NCBI GenBank assembly: GCA_035515475.1
Contig: DATJBF010000047.1
Location: forward strand, 124,001-188,000
Reading direction: 5' to 3'
Source of the DNA: DATJBF01 sp035515475
GTDB lineage: Bacteria > Verrucomicrobiota > Verrucomicrobiia > Palsa-1439
DNA length: 64,000 bases
Part shown: positions 40,701 to 48,475 of the stretch, piece by piece
How the letters are laid out: the number at the start of each line of letters is the position of its first letter
Position numbering within the stretch: the stretch's first letter is position 1
The notes under the pieces: model-generated
What the model saw: the letters and a program-made list of their open reading frames with translations, nothing else
The model's database searches: none
What the model was told of the DNA's origin: nothing
Made by a program: the position numbers and the translations under genes

Positions 40701-42861
40701 TGCCAGTCACCGACAGTTTGGTCCAGAGAGCCTCGTCATCGTAGACGCGCAAAACTGCCTCGGCGAATGCCGCCGGGGTGTTGGCAATCATGGCCTGCAG
40801 TCCGTCCTGCAGATCCATGCCTTCTGCACCGATCTCGGTTGTGACCACGGGAAGCCCCCACGACAACGCCTCTCCGATCTTACCCTTCATCCCCGCGCCA
40901 TATCGCAAGGGCGCGATCGAAACCCGCGCGGATCGGAGCCAGGGAGCCAGGTCCGGGACGTGGCCCAAAAACTGGATGGAGTCGCTTTGAAATTCCCGCA
41001 GGAACTCGGGCACGTTGTCCCCCACGATCAAGAGCTTGATGTCCGGCCGCCGGCGCTGAATCAACGGAAAGATGAGCTGGCAGAATACACCCATCGCATC
41101 CACGTTCGGCAGGTGCCAGAAATTACCGACGAACAGCAGGTCCTTGGTGGCCCCGAAACTCTTGGTTTCTTCCACGACGGCGTGGATGTTGGAAAGAACA
41201 TCGATCGGCACCTCGGGAACGTGGCTTTGGATGGCAGCGCGATCGGCTTCGGTCACCACCCACAAACGGTCGGCTTTCCGATAAATGGCAATTTCCCGTT
41301 CCTTGTTGCGCAGCGCTTCTGCCCTGGCCAGCCCATTGGCCTGGATCTCCGCCTCGCGAATCTTGCGCAGGAACACGATGTCAACGGTGTCGATAACAAC
41401 CGGTGTTCCCGGCGAGCACTTGCGGAGAAGCGGCAGGTAGTACTCCGCGTTGTCCCAGAAGGAGATCACCGCCAGATCCCAGCGCCGTCCACGCAGCAGT
41501 TGCTCGTAGTTCACCAGGGGACAAACCGCACGCCCCCCGGTCGCCTCAAGGGCCAGTGGGTCACCCGCAATAACTTCAATGCCCAATTCTTCGAGGAACG
41601 GGGCGTATTCGTCGGCATACTGCGGGTACCGGGACAGGAAGGTCACCTCGTAGTCCAACTCCCGCAGCATCTTCAGCAATTGAAAGGTCCTCAAACACCC
41701 CGAGGCGCGATTGAATGCCGGAATGAACAGGTCGATGAACAGGATGCGCCCCCGGCCGCCGGAGCGCGCCGGCTCCTGACCCGGAGCGGCTGGTCGCTCC
41801 TGACGTTGGATCGCGACGCTCGTGTCCACGCCCGAACCCTTCTGCATCTCTTCGACGATCCCCTTGTACTTGGCCGCGGTGAAGACCTTCCAGTACAGAC
41901 CGTGTAACAGCTCGATCGCGCGATTCAGTTTGTCATCGCCGCGAGCCTTCCGACCGGAAGCCGACGGCCCCGTTGCGCTCTCGGTTGATTCGGCCTGGAC
42001 TCGGCGGGAGACCTGGTTGTTCACCAGGTCGCCGAGTTGGCGAGCCCGTTGGACGTTGCGCTCAAAATCGATCTTCAGGAAATCCCAGATTCCGGTCGCA
42101 TTCACTGTCTGACACCACTTCTGCACCTCGGGCGCCGGATGCATCCGACTGAACCACACCTGGGACCGGCCCTGGCGCTGGCAGCGGGCCAAGAACCCAT
42201 CGAAATCAAGCTTGCGGATCATGGAGCTTTTGGCGTTCTTGTTGAAGACCACGTGGAAGCCATGCTGTGACAAACGGTAGCCGAGCTCGATGTCCTCGGA
42301 ACCAAAAGTGAACTGCGGATTGAACAGGCCGCGTTCTTCCAGGAGGCGTCGCTTGCACGAAGAACGTCCTCCCCAAAAATAGGTGTAATCGTAACGGCGG
42401 CCGTGTTCGATGTGCCCGTAGTCAAACAGGAACCCGCCCTCCAGCATCCACCGCATGAGACAATCCGGCTTCATGCTCGGATGCCAGTCGGTATAGCCGA
42501 GCACGGCCACGTTCACTTCCGGATGTTCCCGATGGGTGCCGACGTGTTGGCTCAGCAAATTTTCGTTGGCGACATCATCATCATCAAAAAACAGAATCAA
42601 GTCCGCCGCACATTCGCGAATGGCCCGGTTTTTTGCCGAACCGATCCCTCCGTTTTGTTGATACACGTATTTCAGGTTTATCTTGGGGGCCATGCTCAGG
42701 CAGACTTCCCGGGTGTCGTCGGTCGAACCGTCGTCAACGACAATCACTTCGTACTCGTTTGGACCCAGTACCTGCTTGACCAAACTGTCCAGCGATTGGC
42801 CCAACAACGTCGCCCGATTGTGGGTGGGAATGACGACCGAGATCTGGGGCGTTGAGTCCAT
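37798..42861 (-). CDS. Giant multi-domain glycosyltransferase with TPRs, next to flagellin
   Basis: 1687 residues from the ATG at 42861. Domains in order: GT2 (about 1-240; ISVVIPTHNRATLLGQSLDS, VIVVDDGSTDD, FFDDDD), a linker, GT4-like (about 370-740; RILFIDLFIPAFNRASGCLR, LRYGAGMKGKIGEALSWGLP), a second GT2 (about 745-1040; SIIILTHNQLAHTKLCLQSI, LVDNGSTDGTPEFL, LLLNNDT), a TPR-like linker, a third GT2 (about 1150-1330; LTVCLIAKNEEKFIGQCLAS, VVVDTGSTDRT, LMLDADEEL) and TPR repeats to the end. No signal peptide, so cytoplasmic. It directly precedes the flagellin promoter and is ten bases from a second giant glycosyltransferase. Building a glycan on flagellin before export is the best-supported role, inferred from context. 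Confidence 0.92.
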   Translation of the reverse strand: MDSTPQISVVIPTHNRATLLGQSLDSLVKQVLGPNEYEVIVVDDGSTDDTREVCLSMAPKINLKYVYQQNGGIGSAKNRAIRECAADLILFFDDDDVANENLLSQHVGTHREHPEVNVAVLGYTDWHPSMKPDCLMRWMLEGGFLFDYGHIEHGRRYDYTYFWGGRSSCKRRLLEERGLFNPQFTFGSEDIELGYRLSQHGFHVVFNKNAKSSMIRKLDFDGFLARCQRQGRSQVWFSRMHPAPEVQKWCQTVNATGIWDFLKIDFERNVQRARQLGDLVNNQVSRRVQAESTESATGPSASGRKARGDDKLNRAIELLHGLYWKVFTAAKYKGIVEEMQKGSGVDTSVAIQRQERPAAPGQEPARSGGRGRILFIDLFIPAFNRASGCLRTFQLLKMLRELDYEVTFLSRYPQYADEYAPFLEELGIEVIAGDPLALEATGGRAVCPLVNYEQLLRGRRWDLAVISFWDNAEYYLPLLRKCSPGTPVVIDTVDIVFLRKIREAEIQANGLARAEALRNKEREIAIYRKADRLWVVTEADRAAIQSHVPEVPIDVLSNIHAVVEETKSFGATKDLLFVGNFWHLPNVDAMGVFCQLIFPLIQRRRPDIKLLIVGDNVPEFLREFQSDSIQFLGHVPDLAPWLRSARVSIAPLRYGAGMKGKIGEALSWGLPVVTTEIGAEGMDLQDGLQAMIANTPAAFAEAVLRVYDDEALWTKLSVTGKAKVQSDWGYDVVKRKVAEAVSRVSLRQPDTSIIILTHNQLAHTKLCLQSIENHTPERYELILVDNGSTDGTPEFLREYERTRSCVRVIRNDTNRGFAAANNQGLAVARAKYVLLLNNDTVVTKNWLGRMLAVFDRFPEVGLVGPVSNYVSGPQLVKGAAYKTLDELPSFAERWAAQHAGESQKVHRLVGFCLLARRAVIEKIGGLDERFGSGNFEDDDFCLRAGLVGFKARIAQDAFIHHTGSQTFRGANIDYRQAMLRNWELFKKKWSLPADAAIEKGYRLPLTLANAESLVAPLPGSEQTTRVDAAKLAKRKTAGIVLPPCALIGHLGPARELLRGKKPRDAWEATLAVLKVRPFHPEAYLFLAEIAQATGDSTSARLCAEHARRLAPGWKPARRFLNQRLKGAARVDWLTLPDSVTSDPSRVASRLTVCLIAKNEEKFIGQCLASVRGLADQIVVVDTGSTDRTVEIANEHGAEVHSFVWCDDFSAARNAALEHARGDWVLMLDADEELTAEGREIVREEMRAGDVIAYRLPIVDEGCEEEGHSYVPRLFRNAPALFYVGRIHEQVFSSVEVRRAEWGLENKFSRATLRHHGYTEQMSRERDKNTRNLRLLELAIQEMPDEPNLLMNYGLELARAGKPAAALDQYREAFHALEALPENQVVPELRESLVAQLCTQLMAANKYQELIQMLGAPLARRGGLTASLHFGLGLAHMELKNYREAAEQFRQCLAKRDRPSLVPMNRDIRKAGPHHCLATCLMHLGEFDAAGEAFQRALAADPQSRRVRFDLANFLFSRGSPVEALTQLHALVAENAGELPVWLLGGRIALSQPEFLEFACDWTAEAIKYFPQERRAVLQRAEALLLAGRVEEAWPWLGTVDPSSDATHQAAQIVCGLVAGDPLTTVALCDEPGVSREFLSWYRRLVRWGATGVVLKLNENVQGLKNALPTAAAALEAALSEACQPMAV

Positions 42862-42871
42862 GCGGAATTCG

Positions 42872-45800
42872 CTAGCCTCGCCGTTCCACGATGGCTTCCG
42901 CCTCGACACCCGCCAGCGCGCCCCGCCGCGGCGTCGTCGCTTGTTCCTGTCCCTGCGCGACCGTTGCCGCCTCGGGCTGCTCGTCTGCGGCGGACACAAA
43001 CTCAAGCAGGTCGGTCCACAGGATTCTTTTGTCCCTGGGCTTTGCGCTTTCGCTGCGCACAATCGATTTCAGCTCAGCGAGCGCATTTTTGTCGGGCGGC
43101 TCAAAGATGTTTTCAGTTCCCCAACATCCCCGCACGCGGCGAAACATGGCGTGAAAACCATACCGATCCGCCATGTCGATAAACTCGGGTATCTCACGAT
43201 AGTTGGACCTCATCACCGTCATGTTGATCGTCGTCCCAAACCGATGACAGTTCGCCTGAAGAATCTCGAATGCCTGGAGGAGAACCTCCCAGGAGCCACC
43301 CCGGCGGATCTTCTCGTAGGTCGCCTTGGTCGCCGCATCGACCGACACGTTGAACCAATGAAACCGCTGGTGTTTGATTTTGTCCCAGTACTTGGGCAAC
43401 AACAATCCGTTCGTCAGCATGTCGATTTGGAGATCGGGGTTGCCCTGGCAATGCATGAGGATTTCCCGGGTGTCCGGTCGCGCCAAGGGGTCCCCATTGC
43501 CGGTCAGTACGAGTCGTCGCGCTGAATCGAGATGCTTCGACACGCCTTCAAACGTCTTCCGTACCAACTCGGGGTCGGTCGCCTGCTCGTTTCGGCCACA
43601 CATGATGCAGTTCAAATTGCACACGGTCGAATTCGAGAGGTTGTACAACGTCGGGAACGACTCCAAGCGCACGCGCCGCTCTCTGATCTCTGCCACGAGT
43701 TGTGGCGTCAGGTAATCCAACGTATTCAGATCCTCGAAACGATAGATTCTTCCTTCGTACCTGTGTTCGGACAGTTTCTCGCATACTTCGTTGCAAACTC
43801 CCCGCCAGTCTCCCTGGTACATCCTGGCTCGCAGTAACTGTGCGGCCCCACTGTTCCAGATCTCCTCCAGAGACCTTTGTCGGATGTTTCCGATTTTGAG
43901 TTTTACCCAAGCGGGACAACAGGTATACACGTCACCGTTCGTCGTAAACTCGGTGAAGTAAAACGGCTGAAGACAAATCAGTCCTGAGTCATTCCGGTTC
44001 CGTCCGCAAGAGCCACAGCGCTGCGTCAGGGTCATCGCTCGTTGTGACGCGCCCGGTGTCCCCGCGTTGATTGGTTGGGGCGATTCCGCTGCCGGCGTTG
44101 CCGGATCGGGTGGGCGCAATTCCCCGTGGCGCTTGTTGAGGTCTTTCAGGTCGAACGCAGTCCGCAGATCGCCGCCCTGCGCCGCTCCCGCATCTTCACC
44201 GGGAGCGAGCACCAGATTGGCCTTGGGAGGTTCTGATCCTGCCATGCCGTCCCGTTGCGTGCCCTGGACCTCAGCCGCTGCCAAGTACCCAAAGTAGTGA
44301 AGCACTTCTATCTCGGCCCGGTGGGACAGCGCCCTCGAGAGATTCGTAAGGAAATCCTGATGACGGGGATGGCTCGGGTCGTGAACCATTTTCCGGGCCG
44401 CCTCTTGGGGAGAACTGACCCCCCAATCGTGAAACATTTGGAAATGGACTTGATCAGCATGGTATCGTTTGGCCATCAACACAAACGACTCCATCTGATC
44501 GACGTTCTCCTCCTGCACCACGTACCGAAAACGCAACTCTTTGATCGACCCTTCGTCCCGAAGCCTCTTCATGAGTTCCAGGTTTTGCAGGAGCCGGTTG
44601 AAGTCGCCACCCCGCCGCAGACGCGCGTAGGTGGACGCCTCACTCGCGTCAATGGATACGCGGACGCGCAAGCGCAGGTGCCGCAAGTTGCTGAGGCGCG
44701 CCCATTCACGCTCCGTGAACAACTGCCCGTTTGTCTGCAAGGTTACAGCCAACGCTGGATTTCCCAGCTCCGGCAATTGAGCCAACAACCATCGAAAGGC
44801 CGGGCTGACCAAGGCTTCACCGGACCCGTTGAGCCCGACGTGTTCGGCGGTCCGTAAGAGCGGGAACACAACGTCTTTGGTAACCCGCATGACCTGCTCC
44901 GCTTCCGCTCCGGACGCGACCTCCTTCTCGCGGCGACAACCGGGACAGAACAGATTGCAGGAACGGTCGTAGGACAGCATCCATTCCTTGGGCGGCGTGG
45001 AAAGATGACCGTCCGGCTCTTCCCCTTCTCTGGCACATCCAGCGGGACGATGCGCCTGCAACTGATTCTGATCGACGCCGCTAATGACCGGGCAGGAAAT
45101 TTTGCGACAGTAACGGTAGGAACCATCCAAAATGGTTTTGCGAATGTCCTTTGCCGTCTCCGAATTCCAGACGTCATCCATTTCCCCGGCTTGGAACAGA
45201 TTACTGATCGACCCGCGTCCCCACGCCGGGCAACAAAAATGCACGGACCCTCCCGGGTAAATCTCAGCTCTCTCGAACGGGAGCGGGCAATAGCGCCCTT
45301 GCAATTCGGTCCCCACGTTCTCGGGCAACCCGTGCGTCTCGTACCAGCGGGTCCTGAACAGAGCGTCTTGCACCCGACAATCCATCTCGTTCCGGGGATA
45401 CAATCGGTTCAGCAACTCCCTGGCCTTGGCCAGTTGTTTCCTGGCAATCCAATATTCGCCTACCGCCAAGGCTTGGTGTACGGGGAGCGCGACGATATCT
45501 TCAACCGTAGAACAAACCAGATGGTTCGCCGGAAAGGCGCTCTCTGACGGAAGCGAACGAACCTTCCGGTGAAAGACGGTCAACAGGGACGGCTCGAGAC
45601 TACGATCCGCGGGACACTTCTCCAAACTGCGGGTCAGGGAATCCAGCGGTTCCGAGGGAAGCATCGCCGCGCAACTCGGGGCATTGGACTCCGAGCCGTC
45701 CTGGGTCCTGATCGTGGGCGAGACCGGCTGCGCGTCCAGCGTCGCGAGAGATGCCTGACACCGTTTTCGTAGCCGCTCGACAAGCTCCTTTAAATCCAGC

Positions 45801-48463
45801 GCGGTCGACACGTCGCCACCCGACGCGGCATGCCCCGGCACGCGGTCCATGCGCGCAATGAATTCTCCAGCATTAACCGACCATTGGAAGCGCGCCGCCG
45901 CGTGTTCCGCGCACGACTTCCGCAGGTCCGGTCTCCGGGTGATCTCCGCGAGAATCTTCTCCAGTTGGGTCGCCCATTCTTCCGGGTCTTCACCTTCGAG
46001 GATGAAGCCGGTTTCTCCCGGCAGGATCGACTCCGGAAGTCCTCCCGATCGAGTGACAATCACCGGACATCCGCAAGCTTGGGCCTCTACGGAAGTCAGC
46101 GGGAGCGGATCGAGACGTCGACTGGGCAAGGAAGAAACAATTGCTGCCAGGGAGCGGTTGTAGGCGGAACAGAGTTTCGCCTGATCCACCAAGCCCATAA
46201 AATGAATGAACGGATAGCGGTTCGCGATCTCGGCCGTGTCAAAAGCTTCGCTCATTCCCCACAACTGTGCTGAGCCGTACACATACAGTTCCGCGGCAGA
46301 ACCGCGCTTCCTCAACTCGACAAACGCCTCGATGAGCTGCCGAATGCCCTTCTCCGGAACCAATGCTCCGGAATAGGTCACCTGTGCGCCCTCAACGGAT
46401 CCGTTGCCCGGATGAAAGACATCCAGATCAACACCATTGTAGACAACAAATCCCCTTTCCGGTGGGAGGCCACACCCCTCGTAAAACTCCCTCTGTGCGC
46501 CCGAAACGTAGGCAATACCATCGATGCCGCAGTAAAGCGTACTCGGGTCGGCACCCAGGTCCGGAATGCCTGCGTCATGAAGCCACAGAATGCGACGCCG
46601 AATCCGGTCAAATCGGAGAGTCTTCTTGAGGACATCCGCACGATTGACGCAAATCAACGCATCGGCAGATTGGGGGAGATTCTCCAGCACGTGCTCGGGC
46701 GAGTAATGGTCTCCCAAATTGATGTAGGTGACTCCATCGGCACGACCCGCCTCGCCTTGTATCCTTCCGACCACGTGGACATCCCACCCGACTGATGCGA
46801 CGGCCCTGGCGAGGCCGAGCACGGCCCTCTCGGCGCCTCCAACAATGCCGACTGGAGAGAACACCGTGTCCTTGTGGACGATTACCAAGCGCTTTCGCTC
46901 GCCGTTCTTGCTTCCCAAGGGCGCCGGCGTGTCCGTTGCGCGGCTCATCGCGGCTACAGTCTCCTCCGACATTGACGGCGCATTCTTGCCCGGCTCAGCA
47001 GAACCTGCTGGCGCGTCGGCGGGAAGGCTGCCGATCTTGGCCAGGCACGCTGTCGCCCCGGGATGCTCGGGAGATTTCTCCAGAACCTCTTGGCAAAGAA
47101 GTTCGGCCAAGACTCGATGTCCGAGCGCTAATGCGCTCTGAGCCCGCGCCACGACGGCATCGATATCGTCCGGAGACAGGGCGCTTATCTGCCGATAGAG
47201 ATCGACGGCCTCCTCAAACCGACGGAGGTGAAAGCTAATGCCCGCAAGCAAACGCAACGCGTCCACAGAATATGGGGCCAAGCCAACAGCGTCCCGCGCC
47301 GCGATCGCCGCGTCCTCAATTCGATCGATCTGGATCAGGACGGCGGCAAGTTGGATGTGAGCCCGCACATCTTCGGGAACCAAGGCAACCGCCCGCTCGA
47401 AGCACTCCAGCGCCCGGTAAAGGTCGCCCCCTTGAGAACAGCGGGTTCCCAACTGGAGCGCTGCCTCGCAGTCACGAGCATTCTTTTCCAGGGTTCGCTT
47501 GTCTGCCTGACGGGCAACGGCCAGACTGCCGCCCGCGCCGGCCTTCTGCTTCTGCCAGCCACTGGACGTCTGGTGGGTCGACTTGTCGCGCGACCCCGCG
47601 AGGTCTCGCTCATATCGCGCCAGTTGACCGCGCAGACGCGCGAGTTCAGCCTCTTTCGCGGCGAGCGTTTCCTGGGACTTGGATAACCACTGATTCGCGA
47701 CGACGAGATCCTGATTGGCGAGCTGCAATTGATTCAGCCCTTCGGCTACGGCATCAGGGTAGAGGCGGACAATCTTCCGGAAGGCCGCCACCCGCGTCTC
47801 CAGCATGTGCTGGCCATCCTTGCTCATGCTGCGGGAGTAATTCCGGTAGAACGCCAGGCGCTCGTCCTGATAGCACGCTCTGTAGCCGGCGCCCGCGACG
47901 CGCAACCACAACTCATAATCGGCATGCCCGCCCAGAGCCGGATCAAACCCTCCCAACGCCGACAAAATGCTCCGCCGAATCAGCACGGTGTGAGGAGGGA
48001 AGTACCCGCACAGCATCAACGACTGAAAAATGTTGCCGCTCAGGGGGCGACCGGTTTTACCGACTGAATATTGTTCAGCCACCGGTCGGCCCGCCTCGTC
48101 GATGGTGACAATATCGCAGTAGACGAAGCCCAGGTCCGGGTTCTCGTCCAGTAACCGTGCCTGCTTGGCGATTTTCTCCGGAGCCAGATAGTCGTCGGAA
48201 TCGAGGAAACAAACGTAATCGCCGGCGGACTCCGCCAAGCCGCGGTTGCGCGCTCCCGGCAACCCGGTGTTGGCCTGGCGGATCAGCTTGAAGTTGCGAC
48301 GGTCTGCAAATCGCGCAGCTACTTGGGATGTATCGTCGGTCGAACCGTCGTCCACTACCACGACTTCCGTGTCCGCGTGCGTTTGCTGCAAGGCGCTTTC
48401 GATGGCCTGGGCCAAAAACCCGGCTTGGTTGAACGCCGGTATGATGATGCTGGCTCTCGACAT
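42872..48463 (-). CDS. Giant fusion: GT2 - TPR - GT4 - two SPASM/radical-SAM units
   Basis: 1863 residues. GT2 at 1-250 (ASIIIPAFNQAGFLAQAIES, VVVVDDGSTDDTS, CFLDSDDYLAPE); a coiled coil near 270-310; TPRs at about 330-490; a GT4 at about 520-880 (PVGIVGGAERAVLGLARAVA, SVEAQACGCPVIVTRSGGLP). Then cysteine-rich SPASM-like motif CPLPF...SVHFCCPAWGRG near 1058-1080; a radical SAM domain whose CX3CX2C cluster CNLFCPGC is near 1168; a second SPASM-like CLQPF...VYTCCPAWVK near 1496; and a second radical SAM with CNLNCIMC near 1613. Both iron-sulfur motifs are complete, and GNGDP follows the second. Predicted to combine sugar transfer with radical chemistry on a peptide or sugar; the substrate is unknown, flagellin by context. 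Confidence 0.9.
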   Translation of the reverse strand: MSRASIIIPAFNQAGFLAQAIESALQQTHADTEVVVVDDGSTDDTSQVAARFADRRNFKLIRQANTGLPGARNRGLAESAGDYVCFLDSDDYLAPEKIAKQARLLDENPDLGFVYCDIVTIDEAGRPVAEQYSVGKTGRPLSGNIFQSLMLCGYFPPHTVLIRRSILSALGGFDPALGGHADYELWLRVAGAGYRACYQDERLAFYRNYSRSMSKDGQHMLETRVAAFRKIVRLYPDAVAEGLNQLQLANQDLVVANQWLSKSQETLAAKEAELARLRGQLARYERDLAGSRDKSTHQTSSGWQKQKAGAGGSLAVARQADKRTLEKNARDCEAALQLGTRCSQGGDLYRALECFERAVALVPEDVRAHIQLAAVLIQIDRIEDAAIAARDAVGLAPYSVDALRLLAGISFHLRRFEEAVDLYRQISALSPDDIDAVVARAQSALALGHRVLAELLCQEVLEKSPEHPGATACLAKIGSLPADAPAGSAEPGKNAPSMSEETVAAMSRATDTPAPLGSKNGERKRLVIVHKDTVFSPVGIVGGAERAVLGLARAVASVGWDVHVVGRIQGEAGRADGVTYINLGDHYSPEHVLENLPQSADALICVNRADVLKKTLRFDRIRRRILWLHDAGIPDLGADPSTLYCGIDGIAYVSGAQREFYEGCGLPPERGFVVYNGVDLDVFHPGNGSVEGAQVTYSGALVPEKGIRQLIEAFVELRKRGSAAELYVYGSAQLWGMSEAFDTAEIANRYPFIHFMGLVDQAKLCSAYNRSLAAIVSSLPSRRLDPLPLTSVEAQACGCPVIVTRSGGLPESILPGETGFILEGEDPEEWATQLEKILAEITRRPDLRKSCAEHAAARFQWSVNAGEFIARMDRVPGHAASGGDVSTALDLKELVERLRKRCQASLATLDAQPVSPTIRTQDGSESNAPSCAAMLPSEPLDSLTRSLEKCPADRSLEPSLLTVFHRKVRSLPSESAFPANHLVCSTVEDIVALPVHQALAVGEYWIARKQLAKARELLNRLYPRNEMDCRVQDALFRTRWYETHGLPENVGTELQGRYCPLPFERAEIYPGGSVHFCCPAWGRGSISNLFQAGEMDDVWNSETAKDIRKTILDGSYRYCRKISCPVISGVDQNQLQAHRPAGCAREGEEPDGHLSTPPKEWMLSYDRSCNLFCPGCRREKEVASGAEAEQVMRVTKDVVFPLLRTAEHVGLNGSGEALVSPAFRWLLAQLPELGNPALAVTLQTNGQLFTEREWARLSNLRHLRLRVRVSIDASEASTYARLRRGGDFNRLLQNLELMKRLRDEGSIKELRFRYVVQEENVDQMESFVLMAKRYHADQVHFQMFHDWGVSSPQEAARKMVHDPSHPRHQDFLTNLSRALSHRAEIEVLHYFGYLAAAEVQGTQRDGMAGSEPPKANLVLAPGEDAGAAQGGDLRTAFDLKDLNKRHGELRPPDPATPAAESPQPINAGTPGASQRAMTLTQRCGSCGRNRNDSGLICLQPFYFTEFTTNGDVYTCCPAWVKLKIGNIRQRSLEEIWNSGAAQLLRARMYQGDWRGVCNEVCEKLSEHRYEGRIYRFEDLNTLDYLTPQLVAEIRERRVRLESFPTLYNLSNSTVCNLNCIMCGRNEQATDPELVRKTFEGVSKHLDSARRLVLTGNGDPLARPDTREILMHCQGNPDLQIDMLTNGLLLPKYWDKIKHQRFHWFNVSVDAATKATYEKIRRGGSWEVLLQAFEILQANCHRFGTTINMTVMRSNYREIPEFIDMADRYGFHAMFRRVRGCWGTENIFEPPDKNALAELKSIVRSESAKPRDKRILWTDLLEFVSAADEQPEAATVAQGQEQATTPRRGALAGVEAEAIVERRG

Positions 48464-48475
48464 ATCACTCCTTGA

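Noticed and set aside
38278..41907. Several long plus-strand frames opposite the giant glycosyltransferase
   Set aside because: Gln/His/Arg-rich antisense translations of a gene with clear domains.
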